From Suillus spraguei (Eukaryota; Basidiomycota; Agaricomycetes; Boletales; Suillaceae), in assembly GCA_016800925.1 (NCBI GenBank), contig JABCPU010000009.1, positions 411,311-475,310 of the forward strand: a DNA stretch of 64,000 nucleotides, read 5' to 3'. The stretch's first letter is position 1. Each line of letters starts with the position of its first letter. Of the stretch, positions 22,675-33,862 are shown piece by piece. Below the pieces are notes generated by a model. The model made no database searches and was not told where the DNA came from. It worked only from the letters and a program-made list of their open reading frames with translations. Both the position numbers and the translations under genes were made by a program.

Positions 22675-25007
22675 TTATTTCCTTCCCCTTGCCCTGGTTA
22701 CTCGAAGTGTACTGTCTACCGGCTTTTGAGACTTACTCCAGGTGGTCCTTGCGGATGGTTCAATCACAGCTTTTTTGCCCTGTATGCTCCTTGGTTCTGG
22801 CGACGTGTTCCTCTCTTCCACTTCCTCAGTCAACCCGGCCAGGAGGTTGCCCATCCATGATGTAAAAAGTGCACCTGTTTTGGCCGGCCTGGCCAGGCGA
22901 GGCTTTGGCATTGAACATGGAACTTCTGTCTCCTTGGGTGCTGAAGATGGATGTGCTGTTCATCTGATTTTCTTCAGTGGGGATCGACCGTCAGCCGAGT
23001 CATCATCAATGTCATCCTCCTTGTGATGAGTGTCACTGTCAGTATCACTCTCGGCTTCTGTTGATGGAGCCCAGGGCCTTCGGAGAGTTCCACTTTTCTG
23101 CATTCTCACTTTACGAGTCAGACGAGATGGCGACTTGTCGGATACCACAGATGGTACCATGTCCCCATCTTTATTCTTCCATGCTTTGAACAGGAATGTT
23201 GAATCTTTTCCTGTTTCCTGCTGAGCATACCAGAAATTGAGCAAGGCTGATGTGTCCCAGTTTTGCAACTTCGAAGGCTCCTTCAGGTCAATATCCGCTG
23301 GAAGATACTTCCTTGCCACAAAGTCATCCTGACTTTGTATGAGGGCACTCCATGGCACGACAGCCTTGTCATTCCCAGAACATATTCCTGTGTCTACACA
23401 TTCAACAATGTCTCGGATGTTGCCATGAAAGACTCACTATAGTGCGATGTAAGAAACACCCTGAGTATGGCTTTCTTCTCCTCAAGTTTCATTTTCGTGA
23501 TGTCTGGAAGCAATGGCATCCCATCCCCGTCCGTGTTGAGTTCAAAAGCTAGTTTTCTGACTCTTTTGCGACCTCCCTTCACCTGTCGTCCTCCATCCTG
23601 TTCCCCAGCACCTATCATTGAGATGATGAATGAATTCATTCTTGCATCCAAAGTTCAAACACTCACCAAACAGTTCCTGGGCGTACTCCTGCCATACTGG
23701 CTCAATGTCCTCCCAGTCCTTCGTCTTCATAAAGCTGTCCCCATCTCCTAATGCCTCATTATCATCATGCCTGCACACATATGTTGAGATAAAAGATCGG
23801 TGATGATGGACACAATTGACTTACATCCCAAACAGAACCTCTCCCTGTTCATTCTTCCAAGCTGACAACACAAAAACTCTCATCCCACATTGCCTCCACA
23901 TCTCTTTTGAAAGTGCTCCATATATGCTGGTTGTTACGAACTGGGGTGGCGTCACCAGCGACAGTGAAAAGACACAGACGGTCTGCTGGGAAGTTCTACA
24001 ATGTCCAGATGAGGACAAGGTGAAAGTACAAGGAACTCGTTCCGAGTACGATGAAGGGTCTGGCCTCAAGGATAAGTCCGAGAGGTTCTTACAAGAATGG
24101 AGACTAAGGCTAAGGAGTGCTTAGACTTAGAAACGATTCAAGGACGACTTAGGTTGGAGGCCTAAGCGAAGGAAGTTCCAGGTAAAACCCAGTAAGATTA
24201 AAGTAAAGTATACAAGTGTAATACAACGTGCTTAAATAGGTCAATATGTGCACACGGACCAAGAGAGATGTGAGAATGTAAGTGCGTATCCAAAGAAGGA
24301 AGGCATGTGTTGTACAGATGCGTTGAGCATATAAGGCAAAGTCATGTGACACGTTATACAAGTAAAGAGACAAAGGAAAATGAATAGGAGCACGCACTAT
24401 TGTAACACTGGTCCCTTCTTACAAGAAACTTGTGCTTGTATCTCTGGAGGAGGCAAGCTGTGTGACCATTCTTCCGCTGTTTCTTTTGCCTTCTCCAACT
24501 TGTTGTCGTCCAATTTAGCCATGACTCTATTCACAGCCCCCTGATAATGTTTGAACATACCGGGATCTCCCAGCTTTGCCCCGGACTCGTCCTCAATCCT
24601 CTTTAGCACCTCTTTGCGGTTCTGCTGGTAGACCACCATCCTAGGTGTCCATTTCCTCCCATACTTTATCATGTCCTTCCTTTCCTTCTTTTTCTTGTTG
24701 TTGAACAACCAAGTCTTATACATCTAAGAGTTGATAAAAGAATAAGATGTTAAAATTGTAGTTTTTCAACACAACAAAGACGCATCACCTGCTTCCTTTG
24801 TCCTTGGTCAACTTTAGGAGCAAACAACCTGGCCACCCTGGCAATTGCAGTGAAAACCCCTTGCTTCTCACCCCTTTTGGCTGCAGTCCACTCAGGAAGG
24901 TAGTTCTTCAACTCTGAAATTTTGTTTTCCATGAGCTTCTGTGTCTGTGGTTGATGTGCCCTATTTCTGCCAGAAGTTGAATGAGTGGAATGACCCATCC
25001 TTGCCAT
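22675..25007 (-). CDS. Uncharacterised multi-exon gene head-to-head with KDZ transposase
   Basis: Starts at ATG 25007 (MARMGHSTHS) and runs through about eight exons to a stop at 22675 (end RVTRARGRK). Ordered blocks are LKNYLPEWTAAKRGEKQGVF, WLFNNKKKKERKDMIKYGRK, a helix ending SHSLPPPEIQAQV, IYGALSKEMWRQCGMRVFVL, WEDIEPVWQEYAQELFG, KLEEKKAILRVFLTSHY, VPWSALIQSQDDFVARKYLP, ALLNFWYAQQETGKDSTFLF and DGDMVPSV, then an acidic DSDTDSD tail. This arrangement is familiar from abundant uncharacterised Agaricomycete proteins, with a WxxxRR-type basic helical N-terminal part. A role in the transposon is inferred only from its divergent pairing with the transposase. A solo LTR sits at 23932-24407 at an exon edge. 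The exact splice sites of several exons are not fixed. Confidence 0.55.
23932..24407 (+). repeat. Solo LTR, family A (A2)
   Basis: Complete family-A LTR with a perfect 5-bp target duplication, CTGGT (23927-23931 and 24408-24412). It interrupts the minus-strand gene 22675-25007, right after the segment ending PPEIQAQVS. Confidence 0.9.
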
Positions 25008-25244
25008 GATGAATCAGATTGCAGAATGGGCTGAGGATAAGCAAGGTGGAAGTATTAATGAATCGTCAGAAGTTGAACTTGGACAAAAGCTTAACAGTAG
25101 CTTAATTGAGCTATATTGGTCCCGAAGCCATAAATGGACATAAATTTGTAATGAGCTGGCAGGACTGTATGACACCACAATGTAATAAAAATTCATTCCA
25201 CCTGAGCAGATGCTTTGCTTGCAACATTAGCTTTAGAAAATAAG
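25008..25244. promoter_or_regulatory. Divergent intergenic region of the KDZ gene pair
   Basis: 237 bp between the minus-strand ATG at 25007 and the KDZ transposase ATG at 25245. A shared promoter is inferred from the spacing only. Confidence 0.4.
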
Positions 25245-26029
25245 ATGAAGATAGGTAGATGCACCCCATTGCAAAAATCCCACAGGGTAGAAGCAAGGGG
25301 CAGCAAAGGTAGAAAAATTTGGGTCAAGGTCCCACTTGCAAGCACAAGACGAAGAGCCTACAGGTCCATGCCTCACTCTCCCCCAGAATCACCAACACTT
25401 CAGCCTGTTCAGGCACCACCTCCTTGGGATGACTTTCCTGACAATACTTATGAGCAAGACCAAGGCTCATTTGAGCCATTGCAACTCCCAAAAACCATGG
25501 CAAGTTCATGTTAAATGTTGGAGTGTCATTCAAACTATAGCTAAATATAAAAAATGCAGAGTCAAAATGACTACCTCAGGCAATGGCTGCCAAGGCAGGA
25601 ATCATATCTGCATCACCTCCTGGATCGAGAAGCTCCACCAGAAGACAGGAGATGCATCATCTGCAACCAGGATGGGGTCTACAAATGTCAAGATTGTCTT
25701 GGCGAGCCTCTCTATTGCATGGGCTGTTGCAGGAGTCAACATCATTGCAGTCCTTTCCACTGGATCAGTCAATGGAATGGCCAATTCTTCGAGTGGAGTT
25801 GTCTCGCTCATGTGGGACTCACCATACACCTTGGGCATGATGGCAAACAATGTCTGGTGCTCACAGATAGGTGGGATTTGTTCGAAGGAGATGAACCTGA
25901 AGACCAGCTTGAGCCCGAAGATCTTCCGTCTGTGTCGGGACCTGATTTCCAGCCGAAGGAAAACACCATGGTCATCATTGACAAGTCTGGAGTTCACTGC
26001 CTCGAGGTTCGATGCTGTGTGTTACGAAC

Positions 26030-26415
26030 TGGGGTGGCGTCACCAGCGATAGTGAAAAGACACAGACGGTCTGCTGGAAGTTCTACAATGTCCAGAAGAG
26101 GACAAGGTGAAAGTACAAGGAATGCGTTCCAAGTACTATCAAGGGTTCAGCCTCAAAGACAAGTCTAAGAGGTTCTACGAGAATAGAGACTAAGGCTAAG
26201 GAGTGCTTAGACTTAGAGACGATTCAAGACAACTTAGGTTGGAGACCTAAGCGAAGGATGTTCCAGGTAAAACCCAGTAAGATTAAAGTAAGGTATACAA
26301 GCGTAATACAGTGTGCTTAAATAAGTCAATATGTGCGCACAGACCAAGAGAGACATGAGAACGTAAGTGCGTATCCAAAGGAGGAAGGCTACTATAGTAC
26401 AGATGCATTGAGCAT
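26030..26415 (-). repeat. 3' LTR of G2 copy a (inner end deleted)
   Basis: Same as 33390-33775 with two visible substitutions. The sequence jumps from TGCATTGAGCAT to TTTAGAATCC, losing the last ~56 bp of the LTR plus the polypurine tract and adjacent sequence. This is seen by comparison with 55340-55580. Confidence 0.9.
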
Positions 26416-26505
26416 TTTAGAATCCTGCCTTTTTGCTGCTCGAGTTCGCTCAATATGAAGCTGTTGTTCCCAAGAACGAAGCGCTTCGTAGAACCCTTCA
26501 TCCTT

Positions 26506-27864
26506 TCAGGTTAACGTAAACGGAGGAGCCCTGACTCTTTGGGGACAGTAGATAGAAAGATGAGTAGGAGCATGTCGCAGACAAATTTGGCACTGGTAGT
26601 CGGGGCAATTCTTTTGCCGATGCCCGGTGATACCACAGACTCGACACTTCATGTTTTCATCAGTGTTAGAGGTAGACATGCATAAGGGTGATGGCGAAAT
26701 AATGGGTTTGGGACTAGTGGATCTGGCGCGCTTCTTCCCCTTCCGTCGCGCTATGCAACTTAAGGCTAAGGTATTGTCGCATCTGAGCTGTGACTGTTGT
26801 TGAGTGGTAAGAGTGTATGCTGATGTTGGGAGATCAGGAGTAGTTGCTCGTTCAGCAACTGCGAGGAGTTCATTAGAGGAGGAGGGGGACGTTATACCGA
26901 AGTCTTTTACTAAGACTGGCAAAACAGGGTCCATTGGACCAAATGATGCTGGGATGGACATAGGGGGATGAATGTGGAGGTCGCGAAGTCAAGGACCGAG
27001 TGCCACCAACTCAGCGACAGGAACTCCTAATATTTTCGCAGCTTCACACTGCTCTTCTGTGCAGGGTTCATATAACCATACGGGGTGGTCGTGGGAGACT
27101 ATAACAGGAAGTGGTGAGGTTGGTTGTTCGATAGGGGATGGGGTTCGTGGAGAAGCGAGGTCAGCTTGCATTTGTTGCAGATCAGTAATGGCTTCTTCAA
27201 CTAAGTTTCTGGCTGTTCTTGTTTCAACGATGGATTGCTGGATAGTTTCGACGACTGCGTTGGTCAGCTGTCCAATTTCTTGAACAGCAGTATATAAGCC
27301 AGCAAAGGCATCAATGTTAGAATAGATGCGTGAAAATGGGGGTGAAGGAACTGGAAGTGGGTCCATATCTCTTTGTGGAGTGGGAGGTCGAGCAACACCT
27401 GCTCGACATTCGGCTATGATGTGAATAGCTTCTTCAACATTGCTTTTAAAAGAATGGGGAAGCAATAGCATAGCGTAAGAATGAATGCGTTTTTGTAGAT
27501 GTAAGATGCGCTGGCAGTAAGTGATTTCTGTTGTTTCATTGATGGTGGCTTCGATAAGGGCGGCGGTACGGATGATGTTGACGAGGAGTAAAGCAGGGGA
27601 GGCACCTCTTGCAGTGAGGATTCTCTCAATTTTGAGAGCATGTCCTTCATATAGAAGGGTGGCTTCAATATAGGAGGTATTGTTGATTTTGGTAGCAAGG
27701 GTTCCATAGTTTTCTGCATCGGAATCAGAGTCATTGTTGGCAATGGTGACAGGGGTGATGTAAGCAGTGTGGAAAGACATTTCGAAAGGTGTTAGTTGAT
27801 CAAGTGCTTGTGCGGTTTGATTGACTGAAGAATAATCAGAGGGAGTGTTGCTTTTTATAAGCAT
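26506..27864 (-). pseudogene. G2 ORF3: post-pol protein with CCHC knuckles
   Basis: An ORF downstream of the chromodomain, starting at ATG 27864 inside the last codons of pol (29-nt overlap, different frame). It would encode about 452 residues. One in-frame TGA at 26991-26989 stands where a CGA is likely, between VALGP and LRDLHIHPP. The N-terminal half is helical (CQRILHLQKRIHSYAMLLLP, VEEAIHIIAECRAGVARPP), followed by a Pro-rich linker. A basic tract (RRKGKKRARS) precedes a zinc knuckle, CRVCGITGHRQKNC (CX2CX4HX4C), and a second Cys/His cluster, CQICLRHAPTHLSIYC. A diverged copy of the same ORF occurs at 55593-56680. The position matches env in retroviruses, but I see no membrane segment. 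Nucleic-acid binding is inferred from the knuckles. Confidence 0.8.
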
Positions 27865-29803
27865 TCAGGATTCGAGCGGAGTTCTTCAAGTTCTTTTCTG
27901 GGAGCCACTCGTTATCTCCCGTCGAATATCCTTTCCAAGAAACGAGATAGCGTCGGCGAATGCTGGTTCCTTTGTGAGAAAGAATCGCTTCTACTTCATA
28001 TTCTTCTTCTTCTTCTATGATGTCAGGTGTTGGTTCAGGGAAGTTTGGGCTGTGTACGTCTGTTTCGCTATAGGATGATAAAACCGAAGCATGGAAAGTG
28101 GGATGGATTTTCCATTGTGGAGGGAGTTTAAGTGTGAATGTGTTGGGCGATAAGACATTGATGATCGGGAAAGGTCCATATCGCTTCGGCGCAAGTTTCC
28201 ATGATGGGAGTTTAAGTCTAAGATTAGTGGCAGATAGCCAGACCTTATCTCCGATCTTCCATGGAATATACTTCTCTCCTCGGGATCGCTCGGCCATTGT
28301 CTGCATCGCAATGTTATGGCAGGCAATTGCTTCTTCTCTTATCTTCTGCAGGGATCGTACTCGATCTTCTGCTGCAGGGACAGATGAGTCGGGGATTAGA
28401 TGAGGGATGGCACATGGTTCGTATCCCATCATGAGATAGAAAGGTGATGCATTCCTTGCATCATGTTTTCGGTGGTTGTGGACGAATTTGGCGATTGGTA
28501 GGTGTTCCACCCAATCTTCAGGATTATTGCGGCAATAGATGCGCAAATATGTTTCTAGTTCTTGATTAAGCCTCTCAGTTTGGCCATCAGTCTGAGGGTG
28601 ATAAGCCGTAGATGGGGCAATAATGTAGTCGAGAAGTCGGGCAAGCTCTTTGGAGAAGCGAGATAGGAATTGCGGACCTCGATCCGAGATGACTTTGTCA
28701 TGGAGTCCAAATTGATGGTAGACGTGTTTCAAGAATAGTTTGGCAATGCCTTCGGAAGTAACGGTTTTTAAACAAGGGATAATAATGACCCCCTTCATAA
28801 GGCCATGGTCTACCATGACCATGATACTGTCAAAGCCTCCAGAGACAGGGAGGTCAGTGATTAGATCAACAGAGACCTGAGAAAAGGGGCAGGTCGCAGA
28901 TGAGGGGATCGGGGCAAACAGAAGTCGAACAGGATGTGTATCTGTTTTCATTTGCTGACAAAGGGCGCAACCCTCGATGTATTTCCGAACATAAGAACCC
29001 ATTGCAGGCCACCAGGCTTCCCGTTTGACGAGTTCTTCAGTTTTGAATCTACTGGGATGTCCCGCTGTGGGATGATCATGATACTGTTTCAGGATATCAG
29101 GACGATGTGCCGGTGGGATATAGGCACAACTCTTAAAATAGAGGATATTCTCCTCAATTTTCCAATTGGAAAGTGCCGATTTCATAGGGGGAAGACACAC
29201 GCCATCAAGTGCGTCGGATGCGGTTTTGAAGACAGGGTCGTCGAGGGGGTCAGAGGATGATAAAACATCCTTCAAGTCGGCATCAATAAGACGAACGAAT
29301 AGACCATCAGGGAGGACAGTCTGGTCTTCGTTATCATCTTTGCCAGACTTGTAGTCAGGTTGGCGAGATAGTGCATCAGGTACTGCCAGTTTAGTACCTG
29401 CAACATGATGCAGTTCAATGTCGTAAATGGACAGAATCAGTTGCCAACGTGCTTGGCAGCGGGTAAGTTTCTGTGTACTTCTAAAGTACAGAAGATTCTT
29501 GTGGTTGGTGAATACCAGGATGGGGTGTGGGTTTCCTTCAAGGTAATGATGCCATTCATTCAATGCTTGGATCATGGCAAGGAGTTCCCAATCAAAGATC
29601 TGGTAATTGTGTTCTGCGGGGTTTAAAGACTGTGAGAGGTATGCGCATGGGTGATAAACACCATTCTCATTGGTTTGCAAGAGAACTCTGCCAGTTGCTA
29701 TGAGCGAGGCATCGGTAGCAATGGCAAATTGTCGGGAAGGATCAGCATTATGGAGTACTGGTTGGGATGTGAAGCATTGTTTCAGTTCTTCGAAGGTGTC
29801 CAT
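27836..29803 (-). CDS. G2 pol C-terminal part: RNase H, integrase, chromodomain
   Basis: 655 codons open. RNase H is recognised by FAIATDASLIATGRVLLQ, ELLAMIQALNEWHHYLEG and the DALSRQ end. The integrase zinc domain includes HDHPTAGHPSRF and CALCQQMK. The catalytic core has VDLITDLP, DRGPQFLSRF and AYHPQTDGQTERLNQELE, giving the D, D and E residues. A GPF-type region (KRYGPFPIINVL) precedes the chromodomain (YEVEAILSHKGTS, RRYLVSWKGYSTGDNEWLP), so the element is a chromovirus, a clade known to target histone-marked chromatin. It is joined upstream to RT by an in-frame TGA at 29893-29891 (CNFY-stop-TFISHYSD), likely a former CGA. Confidence 0.9.
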   Translation of the reverse strand: MDTFEELKQCFTSQPVLHNADPSRQFAIATDASLIATGRVLLQTNENGVYHPCAYLSQSLNPAEHNYQIFDWELLAMIQALNEWHHYLEGNPHPILVFTNHKNLLYFRSTQKLTRCQARWQLILSIYDIELHHVAGTKLAVPDALSRQPDYKSGKDDNEDQTVLPDGLFVRLIDADLKDVLSSSDPLDDPVFKTASDALDGVCLPPMKSALSNWKIEENILYFKSCAYIPPAHRPDILKQYHDHPTAGHPSRFKTEELVKREAWWPAMGSYVRKYIEGCALCQQMKTDTHPVRLLFAPIPSSATCPFSQVSVDLITDLPVSGGFDSIMVMVDHGLMKGVIIIPCLKTVTSEGIAKLFLKHVYHQFGLHDKVISDRGPQFLSRFSKELARLLDYIIAPSTAYHPQTDGQTERLNQELETYLRIYCRNNPEDWVEHLPIAKFVHNHRKHDARNASPFYLMMGYEPCAIPHLIPDSSVPAAEDRVRSLQKIREEAIACHNIAMQTMAERSRGEKYIPWKIGDKVWLSATNLRLKLPSWKLAPKRYGPFPIINVLSPNTFTLKLPPQWKIHPTFHASVLSSYSETDVHSPNFPEPTPDIIEEEEEYEVEAILSHKGTSIRRRYLVSWKGYSTGDNEWLPEKNLKNSARILNAYKKQHSL

Positions 29804-29890
29804 ACATTTGGTTGACCAATCAAAGGTTTTATCTTTCTTTGTTAATTCAATAAGGGGTCGAGCAATGTCAGAGTAGTGAGAGATGAACGT

Positions 29891-31533
29891 TCAGTAGAAG
29901 TTGCAAAAGCTGAGGAATGACCGAACATCTTTTACAGATTTCGGAATTGGCCATTCAGCGATTCCTTTGGTCTTGGCGGTGTCCATAGCAACTTGTCCGG
30001 GCCGAATTATCATTCCGAGGTATTCTACTTCTTCTGCATGGAAGGTGCATTTCTCCGGTTTCAAGAACAAATGTTCCTGTCGTATTTTCATCAAGACCCA
30101 TCTTGTCCGTTCGCGATGTTCTGCTGCAGTTGTGGAGAAAATTAGGATATCGTCCATGTAGATAACAATCCATCCTTCATTTATTTCTTGCTGGAAGGTA
30201 TGATTCATGTATGCTTGGAAAGTTGCCGGGGAGTTGCAAAGGCCACAGAACATGATGTTCGATTCAAAGAGGCCGAATTCCGTAGTAAAAGCAGCTTTCC
30301 AGCGATCATCGGGATGGATGCGAATATTGTTGTAACCAGACCGAATATCCATTTTCATAAAGAACTGTGCATTGTGAAGGTGTGACGAGGAAAATAGGAA
30401 GTGGGAGCGGATAAGCGTTTTTGACTGTCCAATCATTGATGTAGTGATAATCCTGACAGGGACACAATTCTCCACTCTTCTTTCCCACAAAGAAGAAGCC
30501 ACTGGCTTGGGGTGACTTCGATTCTGAGATGAAGCCTTTCGCAACATTTTCATCGATAAATGTTTTGATGGCAGCACGTTCTTTTTCCAATAACAGGTAA
30601 ACCTTAGACGTGCGGGGAATAAAACTGTTACGAACTGGGGTGGCGTCACCAGCGACAGTGAGAAGACACAGACGGTCTGCTGGGAGGTTCTTACAATGTC
30701 CAGAAGAGGACAAGGTGAAAGTACAAAGAACGCGTTCTGAGTACGATCACGGGTTTGGCCTCAAGAACAAGTTCAAGAGGTTCTACAAGAATAGAGACTA
30801 AGGCTAAGGAGTGCTTAGACTTAGAGACGATTCAAGGACGACTTAGGTTGGAGGCCTAAGCGAAGGAGATTCCAGGTAAAACCCAGTAAGATTAAAGTAA
30901 GGAATCTACTACAAGTACACTGTGCTTAAATAGGCCAATATGCACGCACAGACCAAGTGACCGTGAGAATGTAACTGTGTATCCTAATAAGGAAGGCATG
31001 TGTTGTACAAATGCGTTGAGCATATGAGTCAGAGTCATGTGACATGATATACAAGTAAGGAAACAAAGGGAAAATGAATAGGGGCATGTACGACTGTAAC
31101 AAAAACCGGGTTTAGTATCGATCCGATGATCAATACCAGGGCGTTCGGGGGGTAGTTTGTTCAGTCTGTCTTTAGCGAAGATGTCTGCAAAATCGTGCAG
31201 ATATGCCGGAACCAATTCTTCAAAGGATTTCTTTTTCTTTTCCTTCTCGTCCGTAGCAAATTCCTGAGCTTTATTGCTGTATTTTGGAGGAGGAAGTGAG
31301 ATTGTGGAGTAGTTGGGGAGTTGTTCAAGTCGGGAAGTTCCATCACATGTGAGGGGTGTATCCATGGATACTTCTTCAATGATTCTCATGCTAACTCCAT
31401 CGGTATCGTATTCCACAAGGAATTCTCCATCTCCAAGCTCGTAAGAGGAAACTTCTCGCACTTCTGGCACATGCCAGACATCTTGCACAGTGTTGAATTG
31501 GTCATCATCCTCTGTTGGGATCAACGAGTGCAC
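29891..31533 (-). pseudogene. G2 pol: protease-RT linker and reverse transcriptase, broken
   Basis: Reverse transcriptase of the G2 chromovirus. The leading segment ends FAKDRLNKLPPERPGIDHRI and DTKPGF, where the solo LTR 30626-31101 is inserted. RT resumes with [71 protein letters not shown] (catalytic YMDD intact) and FLKPEKCTFHAEEVEYLGMI. A frameshift lies just after [11 protein letters not shown] (about 30400), and the CGA-to-TGA stop closes the frame at 29891. Confidence 0.85.
30626..31101 (+). repeat. Solo LTR, family A (A5), inside G2 RT
   Basis: Complete LTR with a perfect 5-bp duplication AAAAC (30621-30625, 31102-31106). It is a second-generation insertion of the same LTR family into a member of its own family. 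Confidence 0.9.
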
Positions 31534-31941
31534 GGGTTCTTCTTCATCAGGGATTTCTTCAATTGAAGCTGAAGGAGTATGTTGAAGAATTTTCGGAGGG
31601 ACATAGAATTTGGATAGTTTCGGTACATTTGTATCTCGTCCAGGGATTTCTTCTTCTGCTTTTCTCTTCCCATACTTCTGTTCTTCTATTGGCCGTTGCT
31701 CAATAGGTTCTTGTCCAGTCCAGTACTCAGGTTCAGTTTCATTCTTGCGTTTCTCTGCGTGGGGAATTGGTGATATTGCTCACGGCAGCTGTACATGGGG
31801 AGTGGGGTCTGTAGTATGTGGCATTCGTACTTCTGGTTCGGGATCTTTAGGAATAGAAGGGATGATGAGGGGTCTTGGAAGTTGGGAGTGTTGCCATTTC
31901 TTAGGATGGCAGTGGAAATCTGGGGGCAATCTGTTCTTCTT

Positions 31942-32429
31942 TCAATGAATATCCATGTCAATTTCAATTTCACCTGATTTCATTGTTCGAGGAAGGGTTA
32001 GTGTTTCAGCAGCCCAATCTATACTTGGGTTCATTGCACGTAACCACGGAATCCACAGAAGGATTTGATCTCTTCTTCCCAGTTTAGTGATATTGAATTT
32101 TCCATACATGGTTTGTTCATCAATTTTGACCACTAGGAGACAGTAGTGTGTGATTGGTCCTCCTTGATAAGAGTTCCATCTGCCGTAGTAACTCGAAACA
32201 GTGTTTTGAGTTTTCATCATGTGATTTGATGGAGTTTCACAAACTCCTCGGAAATGAACGTTCCCGCCGTGCCCGAATCAATAACAGCGGTGGTGTCGAC
32301 GGATTTTAAGCGAGCACACGAGTGAAGGGTGATGGGGACACGAAGTTCTTTTCTTTCACCTACAGCACATACAAGTCTTAGTAATACATTGGGAGAAACA
32401 TATGTCGAATCTTTGTTTCTCCAATTCAA
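31942..32429 (-). pseudogene. G2 retropepsin-like aspartic protease region
   Basis: Contains RVPITLHSCARLKSVDTTAV followed by IDSGTAGTFISEEFVKLH, the single D-S-G motif of retroviral-type proteases, which process Gag-Pol. The downstream text DQILLWIPWLRAMNPSIDW matches the flap/C-terminal region of Ty3-like proteases. The two halves are in different frames around 32217, so a frameshift is present. Confidence 0.8.
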
Positions 32430-32464
32430 AAATCCTCTACAATCTGCCTCACTGTTTCTTCATC

Positions 32465-33261
32465 TTCTTCTTCTTTGACTTCGGCTTGTCAGAGTGGTGT
32501 CTTCTTCTTTCTCTCAGGACAGTTGTGGATACAGTGTCCGGTCTTCTTGCATCCAAAGCATTGTCCCTTCTTCATGCATTTGGATCTCTCCATGTCAGAG
32601 ATTTGATCTATGACCATTGCATTGGAATCTCGATTAGGTATGTAACACGCGTTTCCATAGTTCTTCTTCTTCTGTTGCGGAGCATGATGTGTTCATATTG
32701 CTTGAAGATGATGATGGGAGTTGTTGATGGAAACACATTGCAGTACAACTTTGCGGAATACTTCTGAGACATCTCCTGGTGCGAAAAGCTTGGTAAGGAT
32801 ACCCAAATTTAGGCCATCTTGGAAGAATTGGATCTTAGTTGCATCGTCGGTGATACGGGCCTTGGCTGCAAGTGCCTCAAAGTCGGCGATGTAGGTATGG
32901 AGATCTCCGCTTCCTTGTTTGAGGTCCCTGAGTTTTGTTAGTGCGGTTCCTTTGGTATCCACTGGTTCGAAGGCTTCTTTGAAGCTTTTCATAAAATCCT
33001 GCAATGTCCCATAACCAACTTTTTGTCCAGAGGTATTGTTGACTGAGCATGATCAAGGAATTGTTCTTTCCAAGATTTGGCGTTTTTCTCGGTCATGAAG
33101 GATGTAATGAAAATGATCTTCTGTTTATCGGTGGTGTAAAGCTTTTCGTTGATATCAAAGCACAGATTGCATGATTGGATGAATTTGCAAGAGTTGTCGT
33201 GATCTCCATCAAAACCAGTTGGAAAACCGATTTTGTATTCAAATTCTTTGGTGGTCGTCAT
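32465..33261 (-). pseudogene. G2 Gag, frameshifted
   Basis: Starts at ATG 33261 (MTTTKEFEYKIGFPTGFDGD). The capsid-like region continues IIFITSFMTEKNAKSWKEQF. At a run of five A residues (about 33020) the frame shifts, and the protein continues LQDFMKSFKEAFEPVDTKGT and HTYIADFEALAAKARI. The end carries a zinc knuckle, CFGCKKTGHCIHNC (about 32500-32545). A single-base indel explains the break; programmed slippage is unlikely because it lies in mid-Gag. Confidence 0.8.
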
Positions 33262-33389
33262 GATGATGATTCGTTTGGTGAGTTATACTTTCTCGGTGCC
33301 TACACATGCTGTCTTGCTGTCTGTTAGGGCTTTATCAGGGTTCAGGGTCGAAGACTGGGTAGTTGATGATTCGGTAGACTTTAATCTTT

Positions 33390-33862
33390 TGTTACGAACT
33401 GGGGTGGCATCACCAGCGACAGTGAAAAGACACAGACGGTCTGCTGGAAGTTCTACAATGTCCAGAAGAGGACAAGGTGAAAGTACAAGGAATGCGTTCC
33501 AAGTACTATCAAGGGTTCAGCCTCAAAGACAAGTCTAAGAGGTTCTACGAGAATAGAGACTAAGGCTAAGGAGTGCTTAGACTTAGAGACGATTCAAGAC
33601 AACTTAGGTTGGAGACCTAAGCGAAGGATGTTCCAGGTAAAACCCAGTAAGATTAAAGTAAGGTATACAAGCGTAATACAGTGTGCTTAAATAAGTCAAT
33701 ATGTGCGCACAGACCAAGAGAGACATGAGAACGTAAGTGCGTATCCAAAGGAGGAAGGCTACTATAGTACAGATGCATTGAGCATATGAGTCAGAGTCAT
33801 GTTACGTAATATACAAGGTAAAAGAGACAGAAAAATGAATAGGGGCATGTACGATTGTAACA
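33390..33862 (-). repeat. 5' LTR of G2 copy a (complete, 473 bp)
   Basis: Reference copy of family A. On the coding strand it runs from TGTTACAATCGTAC to CAGTTCGTAACA. No TGG-type primer-binding site follows it; the adjacent sequence on the coding strand is AAAGATTAAAGTCTACC. Confidence 0.9.

Larger units (their letters stand above)
26030..33862 (-). mobile_element. Ty3/gypsy chromovirus G2 (copy a), nested in KDZ gene
   Basis: A 7.8-kb element on the minus strand flanked by family-A LTRs (33390-33862 complete; 26030-26415 truncated on its inner side). The target duplication CTGTG is perfect (26025-26029, 33863-33867). Where they overlap, the LTRs show about two differences, so insertion is recent relative to the decay of the KDZ host. 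Order: Gag, CCHC knuckle, protease, RT, RNase H, integrase, chromodomain, then an extra ORF (ORF3). A solo LTR splits the RT start. About 200 bp at the 3' end, including the polypurine tract, is deleted at 26415. Confidence 0.9.

Noticed and set aside
28098..28403. Plus-strand ORFs across the G2 element (28098-30385)
   Set aside because: Antisense shadows of RNase H, integrase and RT frames with recognisable motifs.
33020..33030. Programmed frameshift in G2 Gag at the A5 run
   Set aside because: It lies in mid-Gag, not at the Gag-Pol boundary, and is better explained by a single-base indel.
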